64,000 nt of DNA from JBCFAY01 sp038562375 (lineage in GTDB: Bacteria > Bacillota > Clostridia > Christensenellales > CAG-138). Below are positions 26,936 to 35,425 of this stretch, piece by piece. Under the pieces are notes generated by a model. The model had not been told where the DNA came from and made no database searches. It was given only the letters and a program-made list of their open reading frames with translations. The position numbers and the translations under genes were made by a program. Where the stretch lies: positions 113,810-177,809 of the forward strand of contig JBCFAY010000004.1 in the NCBI GenBank assembly GCA_038562375.1, in the 5' to 3' direction. Position 1 is the stretch's first letter, and the number at the start of each line of letters is the position of its first letter.

Positions 26936-27207
26936 ATTCATATAAAAAGCGCGCCCGCCGCTAGGGACGAGCGCACTCGTGGTACCACCCTGTTTCGCCC
27001 CGCCGTTAAAGCCGGGCCTCTGTCACGGCATCAAACGATACCGCTCGGGCGCTATCGGGCCCAACCGTTGCCGACTACGCATCGAAACTTCACCGGCAAA
27101 GCTCCGGAGCGAACTTGTGCCGGACTCTTGCGCAGCCGCTCGCAGCAAATGCGGCCCTCTCTGTAGCGCGTACGGACGGCTTTTCTCCCTCATCGCCATT
27201 TCACACT
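26936..27207 (-). ncRNA. T-box leader (tRNA-Phe responsive) of pheST
   Basis: The minus-strand leader contains the T-box core AGGGTGGTACCACG (26978-26991), which binds the uncharged tRNA acceptor end. Directly after it comes a terminator: GCGCTCGTC pairs with GGCGGGCGC, followed by a run of five T (about 26943-26974). Upstream lies about 200 nt of structured sequence consistent with stem I. A UUC (Phe) triplet in AAGUUCGC (complement of 27111-27113) is a plausible specifier, but the stem I fold was not computed. Uncharged tRNA-Phe would favour the antiterminator and turn on pheST. Confidence 0.88.
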
Positions 27208-27214
27208 TTGCGGC

Positions 27215-27243
27215 ATTATACCACGTCTAGCGGAATATTACAA
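27215..27243 (-). promoter_or_regulatory. Promoter of the pheST T-box transcript
   Basis: Minus strand TTGTAA (27238-27243), a 17-bp spacer and TATAAT (27215-27220). The -35 box lies within the last codons of the flippase gene. Confidence 0.7.
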
Positions 27244-28558
27244 GACGTACGCGCTTAAGATTGAGCGCCAGCCGCACGCCGTCGCCGAGTATCATGCCGA
27301 AAAGATACCCATAGATATTCAGTTCCGGCACCGCAGTCAGCAGCCAGACCAGGCCGAGCTGGAATGCCTCGGCGATGATGGCGTAGGTCAAGATCTTCCT
27401 CTGCTCGCCGACCGCGTTTAGTATGCTGATGCTGACAAATAAAAAATAGGTAATCGCCGTATGAACGGCGAGCAGCAGCGCGAGCGTCGGCCCGATGGGC
27501 TGGCCGAAAAGCAGCATACAGAGCTTTGGGACAAACGGCAAGAGCGAAAACGTGACCGGCAGCGCGAATATCGCCGTGATAAGCAGCGCCTTTTTAACCT
27601 TTCGCCGAACCCCCGCGGGATCGCTGTGCGCGACGCTGGCAGCGACGTTCGGCAAGAGAACCGTGCAGAGCGAATTGATGACCGGCACCGGTAAAAACAT
27701 CAGCGGCGCGGCCATACCCGAGAGGATGCCGAGCGCCGAAACCGCGGCCGAGCGTGTAAAGCCGGCGACCACAAGCCGCGCCGGGAACAATATCGTCGCA
27801 ACGGAGGAGAACATGTTGCTGATGATGCTCGTCGCCGCGACGGGCATCATGATGCCGCGGAATTCGCGCGCAAGCCCTTCCGGACGCGACTTTCTCTTCA
27901 ACGCCCTATGCACGAAGCGCCTTAAAAAGCTCGTGAGCAAAAAAATCGAGCTGTAGATTTCGCTCAGCGTCATGCCAAGGAGTATCAAAAACGCGGTATG
28001 CCCATAATCGCCGTTGGAGAACCGGTTGAGAAGCAGCAGAACAAGGCCGATCCTTAAAAGCTGTTCCCCAACCTCGGAGACGATCGCGTATTTTACCTGA
28101 CGTATGCCGTGGAAAACCGATTTAAAGATGTTTTCGATGCCCGTGAGAAAAATGCAGGCGAGCACGAGATAAAGCGCCTGCACCGTCCGCGGATCGCCGA
28201 GCAGTGCTGCGCCGATGAACTGGGGGAAGAGCACGACCGGCAGCGCCATGAGCGCGAACAGCAGTATGAACGCAGCGACGGCGATACGCACGAGCCTGCG
28301 TATGCCTGCGTCGTCGCCCCTCGCGACGAGCTTCGCTGAGATCGCGGTGACGGCGACGCATACGCCCGAAAGGCAAACCGAATAGAGAATGGCATATACC
28401 TGCATGACCAGCATGTATATGCCCATTCCCTCCGGGCCCGCGAGCCGCGAAAGCGCGATCCTGTAGGCAAATCCCAGCAGATGCAGAAACAGGTTCGATG
28501 CGGCGAGCATCGCCGCCTGGCTCATTACGGAATTCTTGTTCTCTCGCAAAGGCCGCAC
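27227..28558 (-). CDS. SpoVB-like MATE/MOP-family lipid flippase
   Basis: 443 residues with about 12-14 hydrophobic helices spread across the whole length. Members of this polysaccharide-biosynthesis/MurJ-like group move lipid-linked cell-wall precursors; SpoVB serves spore cortex synthesis. The start MSQAAMLAASNLFLHLLGFAYRIALSRLAG and the GPEGMGIYMLV motif are typical of SpoVB; the first is quoted only in part below family length. The start codon used is GTG at 28558, but an ATG 11 codons later is also possible, since neither has a strong ribosome site. It ends just before the pheST promoter. Confidence 0.82.
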   Translation of the reverse strand: MRPLRENKNSVMSQAAMLAASNLFLHLLGFAYRIALSRLAGPEGMGIYMLVMQVYAILYSVCLSGVCVAVTAISAKLVARGDDAGIRRLVRIAVAAFILLFALMALPVVLFPQFIGAALLGDPRTVQALYLVLACIFLTGIENIFKSVFHGIRQVKYAIVSEVGEQLLRIGLVLLLLNRFSNGDYGHTAFLILLGMTLSEIYSSIFLLTSFLRRFVHRALKRKSRPEGLAREFRGIMMPVAATSIISNMFSSVATILFPARLVVAGFTRSAAVSALGILSGMAAPLMFLPVPVINSLCTVLLPNVAASVAHSDPAGVRRKVKKALLITAIFALPVTFSLLPFVPKLCMLLFGQPIGPTLALLLAVHTAITYFLFVSISILNAVGEQRKILTYAIIAEAFQLGLVWLLTAVPELNIYGYLFGMILGDGVRLALNLKRVRLVIFR

Positions 28559-28623
28559 CTCGTTTGCCGCGCGGCGTGCCGCACCCGACCGGCGAAGGCG
28601 GAACGCGAAGCCCCGGGCGGTAT

Positions 28624-28657
28624 AAAAAAGGAGCCGAAGCGCATCGCTTTGGCTCCT
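28624..28657 (-). terminator. Terminator of the beta-CASP nuclease gene
   Basis: AGGAGCCGAAGCG (28629-28641) pairs with CGCTTTGGCTCCT (28645-28657). On the minus strand TTTTTTATA follows, a strong U tract. Confidence 0.85.
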
Positions 28658-28702
28658 CTGCCCTATGTATATTGCCGCATCCGAGGGTTTAAGACAGGTT
28701 TG

Positions 28703-30334
28703 TCAGATTCGCGCGGAAAGGAGGTTACTCCATTTCTCGACCAGCGCCTTAACGTCCGCTTCCATGATATCGAGCTTGAGCTCCATATCCGGCGAGCGCC
28801 GCTGGCCGATCGCGTCGAGAAGCTCGATGATCCGCGCGGTCTGCTTGCGGATGCCGGTATCGCGCTTGAGCTCGCCGACCGGGACCGCCGCTTGCTTGGG
28901 CGTAACCTGCTCGGTGCCCTCCGCGCCGGGTATGATTTCGTACACCTCCGCCAATGCCGGGATCTCCACGTTGAACCCGAGGGAAGATATCGCGTTTTCC
29001 AGGGATTCGAGCGCTTTTTCTTCGCCGTGCACAAGGAATACGCGCTTTGGCTTACCGCCGATGTTCCGCGCCCACTCGATCAGCTCGTCGCGTCCCGCGT
29101 GGCCGGAGAACCCTTCGATCTGTTCGATCGTGGCGTTGACGCGGATCTGCTCTCCGAAGAGCTTGACGCTCTTTGCCCCGTCGACAAGCATCCTCCCGAG
29201 CGTCCCCACCGCCTGATATCCAGCGAAGAGTATCGTCGAATCCGCTCGGTACAGGTTATGCTTGAGATGGTGGCGGATCCTGCCCGCGTCGCACATGCCC
29301 GAGGAGGAAATGATGATGCTGCTGTTGCGCTCGAAGTTGATCTGTCGACTCTCCTCGGCGGTCCTTGCGACGCGCAGCGTCGGAAAATCGAACGGCGAAC
29401 CGCTCTTTGCCATCTCCAGGGCCTCTTCGTCGTAATACCCCTGCGCGCAGCGCTCGTAGACCTTTGTAGCCTCGATGCCCAAGGGGCTGTCGATATACAC
29501 CGGGATACGCTCGAGGCCCGGAACCTTATTGTATTTGAGCAGGCGCTTGATGTAGTAGAGCAGCTCCTGCGTGCGGCCGACGGCGAAGGATGGGATGACG
29601 ATATTGCCGCCCCTTGCTATCCCGGCGCGCAGCACGTTCGCGAGCGTCTTTTCCTTGGCCTCCTCGGATTCGATCTCGTGGTTGCGGTCGCCGTAGGTGC
29701 CCTCCATGATCAGGTAATCCGCGCCGTGGATCGGCACCGGATCGTTGATGATCGGCCGGTTGTTCCTGCCGATATCGCCGGAGAACACGAGCTTGGTCGC
29801 CGCCCCTTTCTCCTCCACCCAGATTTCAAGGGAGGCGGAACCCAGAAGATGCCCGGCGTCGTTAAAGCGGATCTTTACGCCCGGCGCAAACTCGACGATG
29901 TCCGCGTATTTCGCGGACTGGAAAAGGCCGAGCGAGTCGAGCGCGTGCTTCATCGTGTAGAGCGGTTCGATGAACGGTTTCCCCGCGCGCTGGTTCTTGC
30001 GGTTGGTCCATTCCGCTTCCTGTTCCTGGATGTGCGCGGAATCCGGCAGCATGATCGTCGCGAGCTCCGCCGTGGCCTCCGTGCAAAGCACAACCCCGTG
30101 AAATCCCTGTTTCGCAAGCAGCGGGATCAGCCCGCTGTGATCGATGTGCGCATGGGTGAGGAACACGGCGTCGATCTTTGTGGGATCAAAGGCGAAGCGA
30201 TCCTCTCCATACTCGCCTTTGGTATCCTCTCCCTGACGCATACCGCAGTCGATCAGGAACGTTCCCGCGTCGCATTGAAGCAGGTGACAGGAGCCCGTCA
30301 CGGCGCGCGCGGCTCCGCAGAATTGAAGTTTCAT
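28703..30334 (-). CDS. Metallo-beta-lactamase/beta-CASP RNA-processing nuclease
   Basis: 543 residues, cytoplasmic. The MBL core has HAHIDH (His61, His63, Asp65, His66), GHLLGSA and FSGDIGR. The beta-CASP insertion (IPSFAVGRTQELLYYI, SSSGMCDAGRIRHHLKHNL) and the RMMBL C-terminal part (GFSGHAGRDELIEW, VFLVHGEEKALESL) follow, as in CPSF-73/YSH1-like proteins. About 80 extra C-terminal residues, charged and helical, extend beyond the core. It is a likely RNA endo- or exonuclease distinct from the RNase J at 10266. ATG at 30334 follows GAGGG. It is monocistronic with a strong terminator. Confidence 0.88.
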   Translation of the reverse strand: MKLQFCGAARAVTGSCHLLQCDAGTFLIDCGMRQGEDTKGEYGEDRFAFDPTKIDAVFLTHAHIDHSGLIPLLAKQGFHGVVLCTEATAELATIMLPDSAHIQEQEAEWTNRKNQRAGKPFIEPLYTMKHALDSLGLFQSAKYADIVEFAPGVKIRFNDAGHLLGSASLEIWVEEKGAATKLVFSGDIGRNNRPIINDPVPIHGADYLIMEGTYGDRNHEIESEEAKEKTLANVLRAGIARGGNIVIPSFAVGRTQELLYYIKRLLKYNKVPGLERIPVYIDSPLGIEATKVYERCAQGYYDEEALEMAKSGSPFDFPTLRVARTAEESRQINFERNSSIIISSSGMCDAGRIRHHLKHNLYRADSTILFAGYQAVGTLGRMLVDGAKSVKLFGEQIRVNATIEQIEGFSGHAGRDELIEWARNIGGKPKRVFLVHGEEKALESLENAISSLGFNVEIPALAEVYEIIPGAEGTEQVTPKQAAVPVGELKRDTGIRKQTARIIELLDAIGQRRSPDMELKLDIMEADVKALVEKWSNLLSARI

Positions 30335-30375
30335 ATTCCCTCGATTCTATTTCTATCGTAATGAAATGGTTGCAA

Positions 30376-31257
30376 TTACTTCTTTAAACTCGCCCTGCTT
30401 GCGCCGAAATATACCAGCGCCATCGTGCCGGGGCCGCAGTGGGAACCGATGACCGGACCGACCGGATTGATCACCACATCCTTAGGCGCGATCTGCTCCC
30501 TGACCTTGGCTTCAAGCGCAAGCGCATCCTCCATGCAGTTCGCCTGGCAGATGTAGACCGTCTGCTCCTTGGGGTTTTCGATCGTCGCGGCGCACTGATC
30601 CAAGAGATATTTGACGGCTTTTTTCCGGCCCTTGATCTTTTCGATCGGCACGAGAAGACCTTCCGGGCTGATGTAGAGCACCGGCTTGATTTCGAGCACG
30701 GTGCCGAAGAACGCCGAAGCGTTGGAGATGCGGCCGCCGCGCCTTAAATACTCGAGGCTCTCCACGGTAAAAAGCGCGCAGGAGCGCTGCTTGTTCTGTT
30801 CCACCCATTGGGCGATCTCTTCTATGGACGCGCCTTCCTCCTTCATTATAGCGGCGTGGAGCACGAGCTGGCCCAAAGGCATGGAAATCGCAAGCGTGTC
30901 GATCATGACGATCGTGCGGGCCGGGAAGCGCTCCAAAAGCTCTTCGCGCGCCATCTGTTCGCAGTTGAAGGTACCCGAGAGCTGTGAGGAAAAACCGATA
31001 TGCAGGATGTCAAGGCCAGCTTCGAGCAGCGGCGTCCAGAATTCGACGATCTCGTTGGGATTGCGCTGGGCGGTCGTGACAGTCGCCCCAGCGCGCATCT
31101 TCTCATAAAACGCCCCGATGTCCGTCTCTCTGCCAAGGTCGTAATAATACTCCACCCCGTCGACGCTGTACGGCATTCTAAGAACTTTAATATTATACCG
31201 GTCTTCCCACTGATACGGGATTTCTGAATTGGATTCGGTCGTGATGATAAATGGCAT
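30376..31257 (-). CDS. DegV-family fatty-acid-binding protein
   Basis: 293 residues. DegV proteins bind a fatty acid between two alpha/beta domains; some (FakB) present it to a fatty acid kinase for phospholipid synthesis. Seen: the start MPFIITTESNSEIPYQW, TTAQRNPNEIVEFW (the conserved TSQPS-like loop replaced by TAQRN), HIGFSSQLSGTFN and PVIGSHCGPGTMALVYFG, where the His-Cys-Gly-Pro-Gly segment matches the family ligand pocket. ATG at 31257 follows AGGAGG. No fakA homologue is adjacent. Confidence 0.9.
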   Translation of the reverse strand: MPFIITTESNSEIPYQWEDRYNIKVLRMPYSVDGVEYYYDLGRETDIGAFYEKMRAGATVTTAQRNPNEIVEFWTPLLEAGLDILHIGFSSQLSGTFNCEQMAREELLERFPARTIVMIDTLAISMPLGQLVLHAAIMKEEGASIEEIAQWVEQNKQRSCALFTVESLEYLRRGGRISNASAFFGTVLEIKPVLYISPEGLLVPIEKIKGRKKAVKYLLDQCAATIENPKEQTVYICQANCMEDALALEAKVREQIAPKDVVINPVGPVIGSHCGPGTMALVYFGASRASLKK

Positions 31258-31487
31258 TTGTTACCTCCTGAGCTGAATTGTTGCCCCTCGCTAAGCTAGG
31301 ATATTAGTGCAAATGATATTTAATTAATTAATTATAACGAATTGCGGCGGGTTGCGCAAGTTATGTCCGGCAGCGCCGGGGTCGATCCTGCGCCGAGCGG
31401 CGGTATCCCTTGCGGAGCCTACGGGCAGCGGTCGATGTTTCCCCTTTTGCATTTTAAAGCAAAAAGATTTGAATCCCGTATAAACAC
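31258..31487. other. Intergenic stretch without recognised gene
   Basis: Between the DegV start and the terminator at 31488. It includes an AT-rich block (TAATTAATTAATTA near 31320) that could carry the degV promoter on the minus strand. A 61-codon open frame on the minus strand (31324-31509) has no ribosome site and overlaps the terminator, so it was not accepted as a gene. Confidence 0.5.
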
Positions 31488-31523
31488 AAAAAGAACCCGC
31501 GTCAATCACGCGCAGGTTCTTTT
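31488..31523 (-). terminator. Terminator of the 42-residue ORF
   Basis: On the minus strand AAAAGAACC...CGCGT pairs with ACGCG...GGTTCTTTTT (small bulge), followed by GTGTTTA. It lies 50 bp after the small ORF stop. Confidence 0.7.
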
Positions 31524-31572
31524 GGCTCGTCTGAATCGCCGTTCGGTCCGGGATTTGGCCGATCCCAAGCGG

Positions 31573-31701
31573 TTAATCCTGTTCCTCAACCGTCAAAGTA
31601 CATCCGATGGTAAATTCCGCGGAGCAGACGCTCACGTCATGGACAATGTCCTTCTTCTCTTGTTCGGCAGAGTCCAAAGGAACATTCTTTTCTTCACACA
31701 T
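31573..31701 (-). CDS. Small acidic 42-residue protein, unknown function
   Basis: A frame of 42 codons encodes MCEEKNVPLDSAEQEKKDIV followed by a short Cys-containing tail (HDVSVCSAEFTIGCTL and TVEEQD). The support is unusually good for its size: GGAGGG with an 8-nt spacer before ATG at 31701, AT-rich promoter-like sequence upstream (TATGAT near 31740 with TTGTAC 18 bp further up) and a strong terminator 50 bp downstream. It has three Cys (2, 26, 34) and many Glu/Asp/Lys. It shows no recognisable domain and no membrane segment. It lies between the nucleoside importer and degV as its own transcription unit. Confidence 0.6.
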   Translation of the reverse strand: MCEEKNVPLDSAEQEKKDIVHDVSVCSAEFTIGCTLTVEEQD

Positions 31702-31830
31702 CGCGCATCCCTCCAAACTGTTTTATTGCTTTTATCATATCATATTTCACAATTTCTGTACAAGAACATTGCGGCAGGCAGATTTTCGCGCGCTTTAGGG
31801 ACAGAATCTCGGATCGCCCCGATGCATCGC

Positions 31831-33342
31831 CTATTCAAGCGGCTGTCCCGCCATCATGAGTCCGACTTTCTGCCCGTTGAGCTCCCCGCAAGGATGAATG
31901 CCAATCATGCGCCCCTCGAACATGACGCCGATGCGGTCGCCCAGGGCGAACACCTCGTCCAGCTCGTTGGAGAAGAGCACGACGGCGCAGCCTTTTTGGC
32001 GCTGCTCTAAAATGAGCTTATGGATAAATTCGATCGCACCCACATCCAGCCCGCGCGTCGGGTACGCGGCCAAGAGGATCTTCGGCGATTTCGTCAGCGC
32101 GCGCGCTACGACGACCTTCTGCTGGTTTCCACCCGAGAGGCTGCCGGCTGTTTGCTTTGTGTCCTGCGCGCGAATATCATAGGTCTTTATGGTCGTTCTG
32201 CCGAACTGTTCAATTTCTTTTGCCTGCAGGGAATGCCTTTTGACATAGGGCGGCTTTCTGTGGCATTCGAGTATCAGGTTCTCCTCTATGCTCATGTCGA
32301 GCAGCAGGCCTTCATGCTGCCGATCTCCCGGGATGTAGCCGGCGTACCGCTCCAGTATGCGGTGAGAGGACATTCTTGTCGTCTGCTCCTCCAGCATATA
32401 GATTTCGCCCTCAATCGGGCGCCTTGCGCCGATCAGCGCCTCCAAAAGCTCGTTCTGACCGTTGCCGTCCACGCCGGTGATGGCGAGGATCTCGCCGGGA
32501 TTCACGCTGAAGCTGACGTTCTTCACGCTTCGTTTATCGTTTTCACCCGGAACCGAGAGCTTTTCGATGCGGATCAGGGCGTTTTGCCCGCCGAACGCCG
32601 TTTCTCCCCTGTCGACGGTAAACTCAACGTCTCTGCCCGTCATCAGCTGGGCAAATTTCTCTTTGGAAAATTCCCCTTTGTTCAGCGTTCCTACAACCTT
32701 TCCCCGGCGCATGACGGAGACGGTATCGCTTAGGCTGAATACCTCGTTGAACTTATGGCTTATGAACAATATGCTCATTCCGTCCGCCGCGAGCTGCTTG
32801 AGAAGAAGGATGAGCTCGTCTGTCTCGGCCGGGGTTAAAATCGCCGTCGGCTCATCGAGTATCAGAACCTTGACGTTCCGGTAGAGCGCCTTGATGATCT
32901 CCACCCGCTGCTGCGAACCCACGGTCAGCGTGGAGACCTTCGCATACGGATCGATTTCGAAGCCGAGCTTATCGGAGAGCGCTGATATTCTCTTTGCGAC
33001 CTCCGCGATCCTTACCTTAAAAGGCCGCATCGTCCCGAGTATCACGTTCTCCGCGACGGTCAGCGTCGGCACCAGCATAAAATGCTGATGCACCATCGCC
33101 ACGCCGAGGCCAAGCATCTGGCGCGGCGATTCGGGAACGATCTGCCTGCCTTCGAGTATGATCCGCCCCGCGTTGGGCTTATACAGGCCGTAGAGCACGT
33201 TCATCAGCGTGGATTTTCCGGCTCCGTTTTCGCCCAGAAGCGAATGGATCTCGCCTTTCTTTACCTCCAGGCAGATATCGTCGTTCGCGGCGAAATCGCC
33301 GAATTTCTTTGTGATATGTTCCAAGCGCAGTATCGTTTCCAT
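31831..33342 (-). CDS. nupO: Nucleoside ABC importer ATPase (NupO/YufO type)
   Basis: 503 residues with two fused ABC domains, as in sugar and nucleoside importers. Domain 1 has Walker A GENGAGKST, the signature region and Walker B VLILDEPTAIL. Domain 2 (from about 255) has the degenerate GVDGNGQNELLEAL typical of the YufO group, signature LSGGNQQK and LLAAYPTRGLDVGA. It energises import of nucleosides through the two permeases upstream. ATG at 33342 follows GGGAGG, 19 bp after the upstream permease gene. It is last in the bmpA-nupP-nupQ-nupO order of the operon. Confidence 0.9.
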   Translation of the reverse strand: METILRLEHITKKFGDFAANDDICLEVKKGEIHSLLGENGAGKSTLMNVLYGLYKPNAGRIILEGRQIVPESPRQMLGLGVAMVHQHFMLVPTLTVAENVILGTMRPFKVRIAEVAKRISALSDKLGFEIDPYAKVSTLTVGSQQRVEIIKALYRNVKVLILDEPTAILTPAETDELILLLKQLAADGMSILFISHKFNEVFSLSDTVSVMRRGKVVGTLNKGEFSKEKFAQLMTGRDVEFTVDRGETAFGGQNALIRIEKLSVPGENDKRSVKNVSFSVNPGEILAITGVDGNGQNELLEALIGARRPIEGEIYMLEEQTTRMSSHRILERYAGYIPGDRQHEGLLLDMSIEENLILECHRKPPYVKRHSLQAKEIEQFGRTTIKTYDIRAQDTKQTAGSLSGGNQQKVVVARALTKSPKILLAAYPTRGLDVGAIEFIHKLILEQRQKGCAVVLFSNELDEVFALGDRIGVMFEGRMIGIHPCGELNGQKVGLMMAGQPLE

Positions 33343-33361
33343 ACTTGCCTCCCGTGCAACG

Positions 33362-34300
33362 CTATTGATTGGTAAGCTCCCTCGCGTAAGGCTTGCCGCT
33401 GGCGGACGGTCCCTTCGCGGAACCTACCAGCCACAGCGCGAGCAGGGTCACGATATACGGCAGCGCCAGGAAGATCTGATAGGGCAGCTCGCTTGTGCTC
33501 ATCGCCTGGAGCCTAAGCTGCAGCGCGTCGAAGAACCCGAACAGCAGCGTCGTTAGCGCGGTGGCGACCGGCGCCCAGCGCCCGAATATGATCGCGGCGA
33601 ACGCGATGAAGCCGCGTCCCGCGGTGATGTTGTCGTAGAAAAGATTGAGCCCCCCCAATATCAGCGCCGCGCCGCCGATGCCCGAGAGCATCCCGCAGAC
33701 GATGACGGAATAGTAGCGCACGCGCGTCACGTTGACGCCCGCGACATCCAAAGCCCTCGGGTGTTCGCCCGCCGCGTTGATCGCGAGCCCCCAGCTTGTC
33801 TTCTTCAGGAAGTAGCTCAGCGCCGGGACGAGAACGATCAGCGCGTAGAATATGATATTCTGCTCAAACACGATCGGCCCCAGCACCGGGATCTGTGAGA
33901 GCGCGCCGAGGTTCAGCTGTGCAAGTCCCACGCACTGCTGCTGTACCTGATCGATGCCGAACGCCAGGCGGAACTGCGTGCTGGTAAAGCCGAGCGCAAG
34001 CATGTTTACGCCCAGCGCCGTAACGATCTGGTTCGCCTTTACGGTGATCGTGATAAACGCGTGCAGGAGGGCGACAATGCCGCCGCCGATCGCGGCGCAA
34101 ATAAGGCCGATCCACGGGCTTCCAGTGTACAGGGAACCGAAATACGCGCAAAACGCCCCTGTGAGCATGTAGCCTTCCAGGGACATATTGAGTACCCCCG
34201 CCTTTTCGGAGATGATCCCGCCCAGAGCGACCAGAGCCAGCGGGCAGGTCAAACGTATGGCGGCGTTATAGAGATCCGGCGTCGTAAACAATTCAAGCAT
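33362..34300 (-). CDS. nupQ: Nucleoside ABC importer permease (NupQ/YufQ type)
   Basis: 312 residues with about 8-10 membrane helices, BPD_transp_2 family. The GGIISEKAGVLNMSLEGYMLTGA region near residue 28-50 (core AGVLNMSLEG) is diagnostic of this permease, as is GRGFIAFAAIIFGRW near residue 230. It pairs with the 354-residue permease upstream, overlapping it by 8 bp, which implies translational coupling. Confidence 0.9.
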   Translation of the reverse strand: MLELFTTPDLYNAAIRLTCPLALVALGGIISEKAGVLNMSLEGYMLTGAFCAYFGSLYTGSPWIGLICAAIGGGIVALLHAFITITVKANQIVTALGVNMLALGFTSTQFRLAFGIDQVQQQCVGLAQLNLGALSQIPVLGPIVFEQNIIFYALIVLVPALSYFLKKTSWGLAINAAGEHPRALDVAGVNVTRVRYYSVIVCGMLSGIGGAALILGGLNLFYDNITAGRGFIAFAAIIFGRWAPVATALTTLLFGFFDALQLRLQAMSTSELPYQIFLALPYIVTLLALWLVGSAKGPSASGKPYARELTNQ

Positions 34301-35357
34301 CCGTTCCTGCGCCTCCCGTCTTTTTTGTTCTGCGCCAGACGATCTTGACGGTGGAGAAACACAGCACCGTAAGGATCAGTATCGCTTGTATCATATTGAT
34401 GAGGGTTGAAGAAACGCCCATCTTAATCTGCATCATAATGCCGCCGTTGCGAAGGCAGCCCATAAAGAGCGCCGCCAAAACCGCGCCGGGGGCGGTAACA
34501 CCGCCGAGCAAAGCGACCGAGATCGAGTTATACCCCATGCCGACGGCGAAGTTTTCGGCCAAAACGCCTTGATTTCCGAGCACTTCCACGCTGCCTGCGA
34601 GCCCGGCGAGAGCTCCGCTGAGCAAAAACACGTTCAAGGTGACCCGCTTTGTGTCGATGCCGAAGGACTGCGCCGCGAACGGATTGCTGCCCACGGCCCG
34701 GATCCGGTAGCCCCAATCGCTCCTGTTGATAAAAAACCATACCAAGGCGAGCAGGACGAGCATCAGGATCAGCCCGCCGTTGAGCTCATACCGGGGCACC
34801 AGTCGCGGCAGCACCGCCGTCTCGAGAATGGGCGCGGACTGATTGACAAAAGCGCCCTCCGGGCGCAAGGGGCCGCTTACGGCGTAGCTCGTAAAATAGA
34901 TGCCCACGTAATTCATTAGAACCGTGGTAATGACCTCGTTGAACCCGCGCTCGGTCTTCATCAGCGCGGGAAGCAACGCCCAAAGCGACCCGCCCAAAGC
35001 GCCGGCGAGCAGGCTCAGCGGCAGATGGATCGGCGCGGGCAAAAACGCGAAATTCGTTCCAACGATCGTAGCGAACAGGCCGCCGACAAACAGCTGGCCC
35101 TCTACACCGATGTTGTAGACGCAGGCCTTGAACGCGATGATGACGCCCATGGCCGCTATGGCAAGAGGCATCGCGGCGGAAACGCTGGAAAAAACACTTT
35201 CGATATTGCCTGCTGCGCCGTAGAGGATGGCGCCGAATGTTTTCCAGGGGTCAAAGCCCTGCAAAAGAAGCATCGCCGCGCATAAAACAAACGCAACGAC
35301 GACGGCAAGCAGGGACATGATAAGAATCCCGGATGTTCTTTTAAAAAAGTACTGCAT
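34293..35357 (-). CDS. nupP: Nucleoside ABC importer permease (NupP/YufP type)
   Basis: 354 residues, BPD_transp_2 family, with about 10 membrane helices. The start MQYFFKRTSGILIMSLLAVV, the YNIGVEGQLFVGGL motif (about residue 86-99) and GFNEVITTVLMNYVG are typical of YufP-like permeases of guanosine/nucleoside importers. ATG at 35357 follows GGAGGG. It lies 68 bp after the binding-protein gene and overlaps the next permease. Confidence 0.9.
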   Translation of the reverse strand: MQYFFKRTSGILIMSLLAVVVAFVLCAAMLLLQGFDPWKTFGAILYGAAGNIESVFSSVSAAMPLAIAAMGVIIAFKACVYNIGVEGQLFVGGLFATIVGTNFAFLPAPIHLPLSLLAGALGGSLWALLPALMKTERGFNEVITTVLMNYVGIYFTSYAVSGPLRPEGAFVNQSAPILETAVLPRLVPRYELNGGLILMLVLLALVWFFINRSDWGYRIRAVGSNPFAAQSFGIDTKRVTLNVFLLSGALAGLAGSVEVLGNQGVLAENFAVGMGYNSISVALLGGVTAPGAVLAALFMGCLRNGGIMMQIKMGVSSTLINMIQAILILTVLCFSTVKIVWRRTKKTGGAGTDA

Positions 35358-35425
35358 TCATTCCCTCCAAATGAAATACCCGCACCCGCCTGCCTCAAGA
35401 GCGGCGGGTGCGGGCAGATAGGCGG

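Noticed and set aside
28481..30361. A 626-codon plus-strand open frame
   Set aside because: It is the shadow of the beta-CASP nuclease gene; the translation is Arg/Leu/Asp-rich without motifs, as expected antisense of GC-rich genes.
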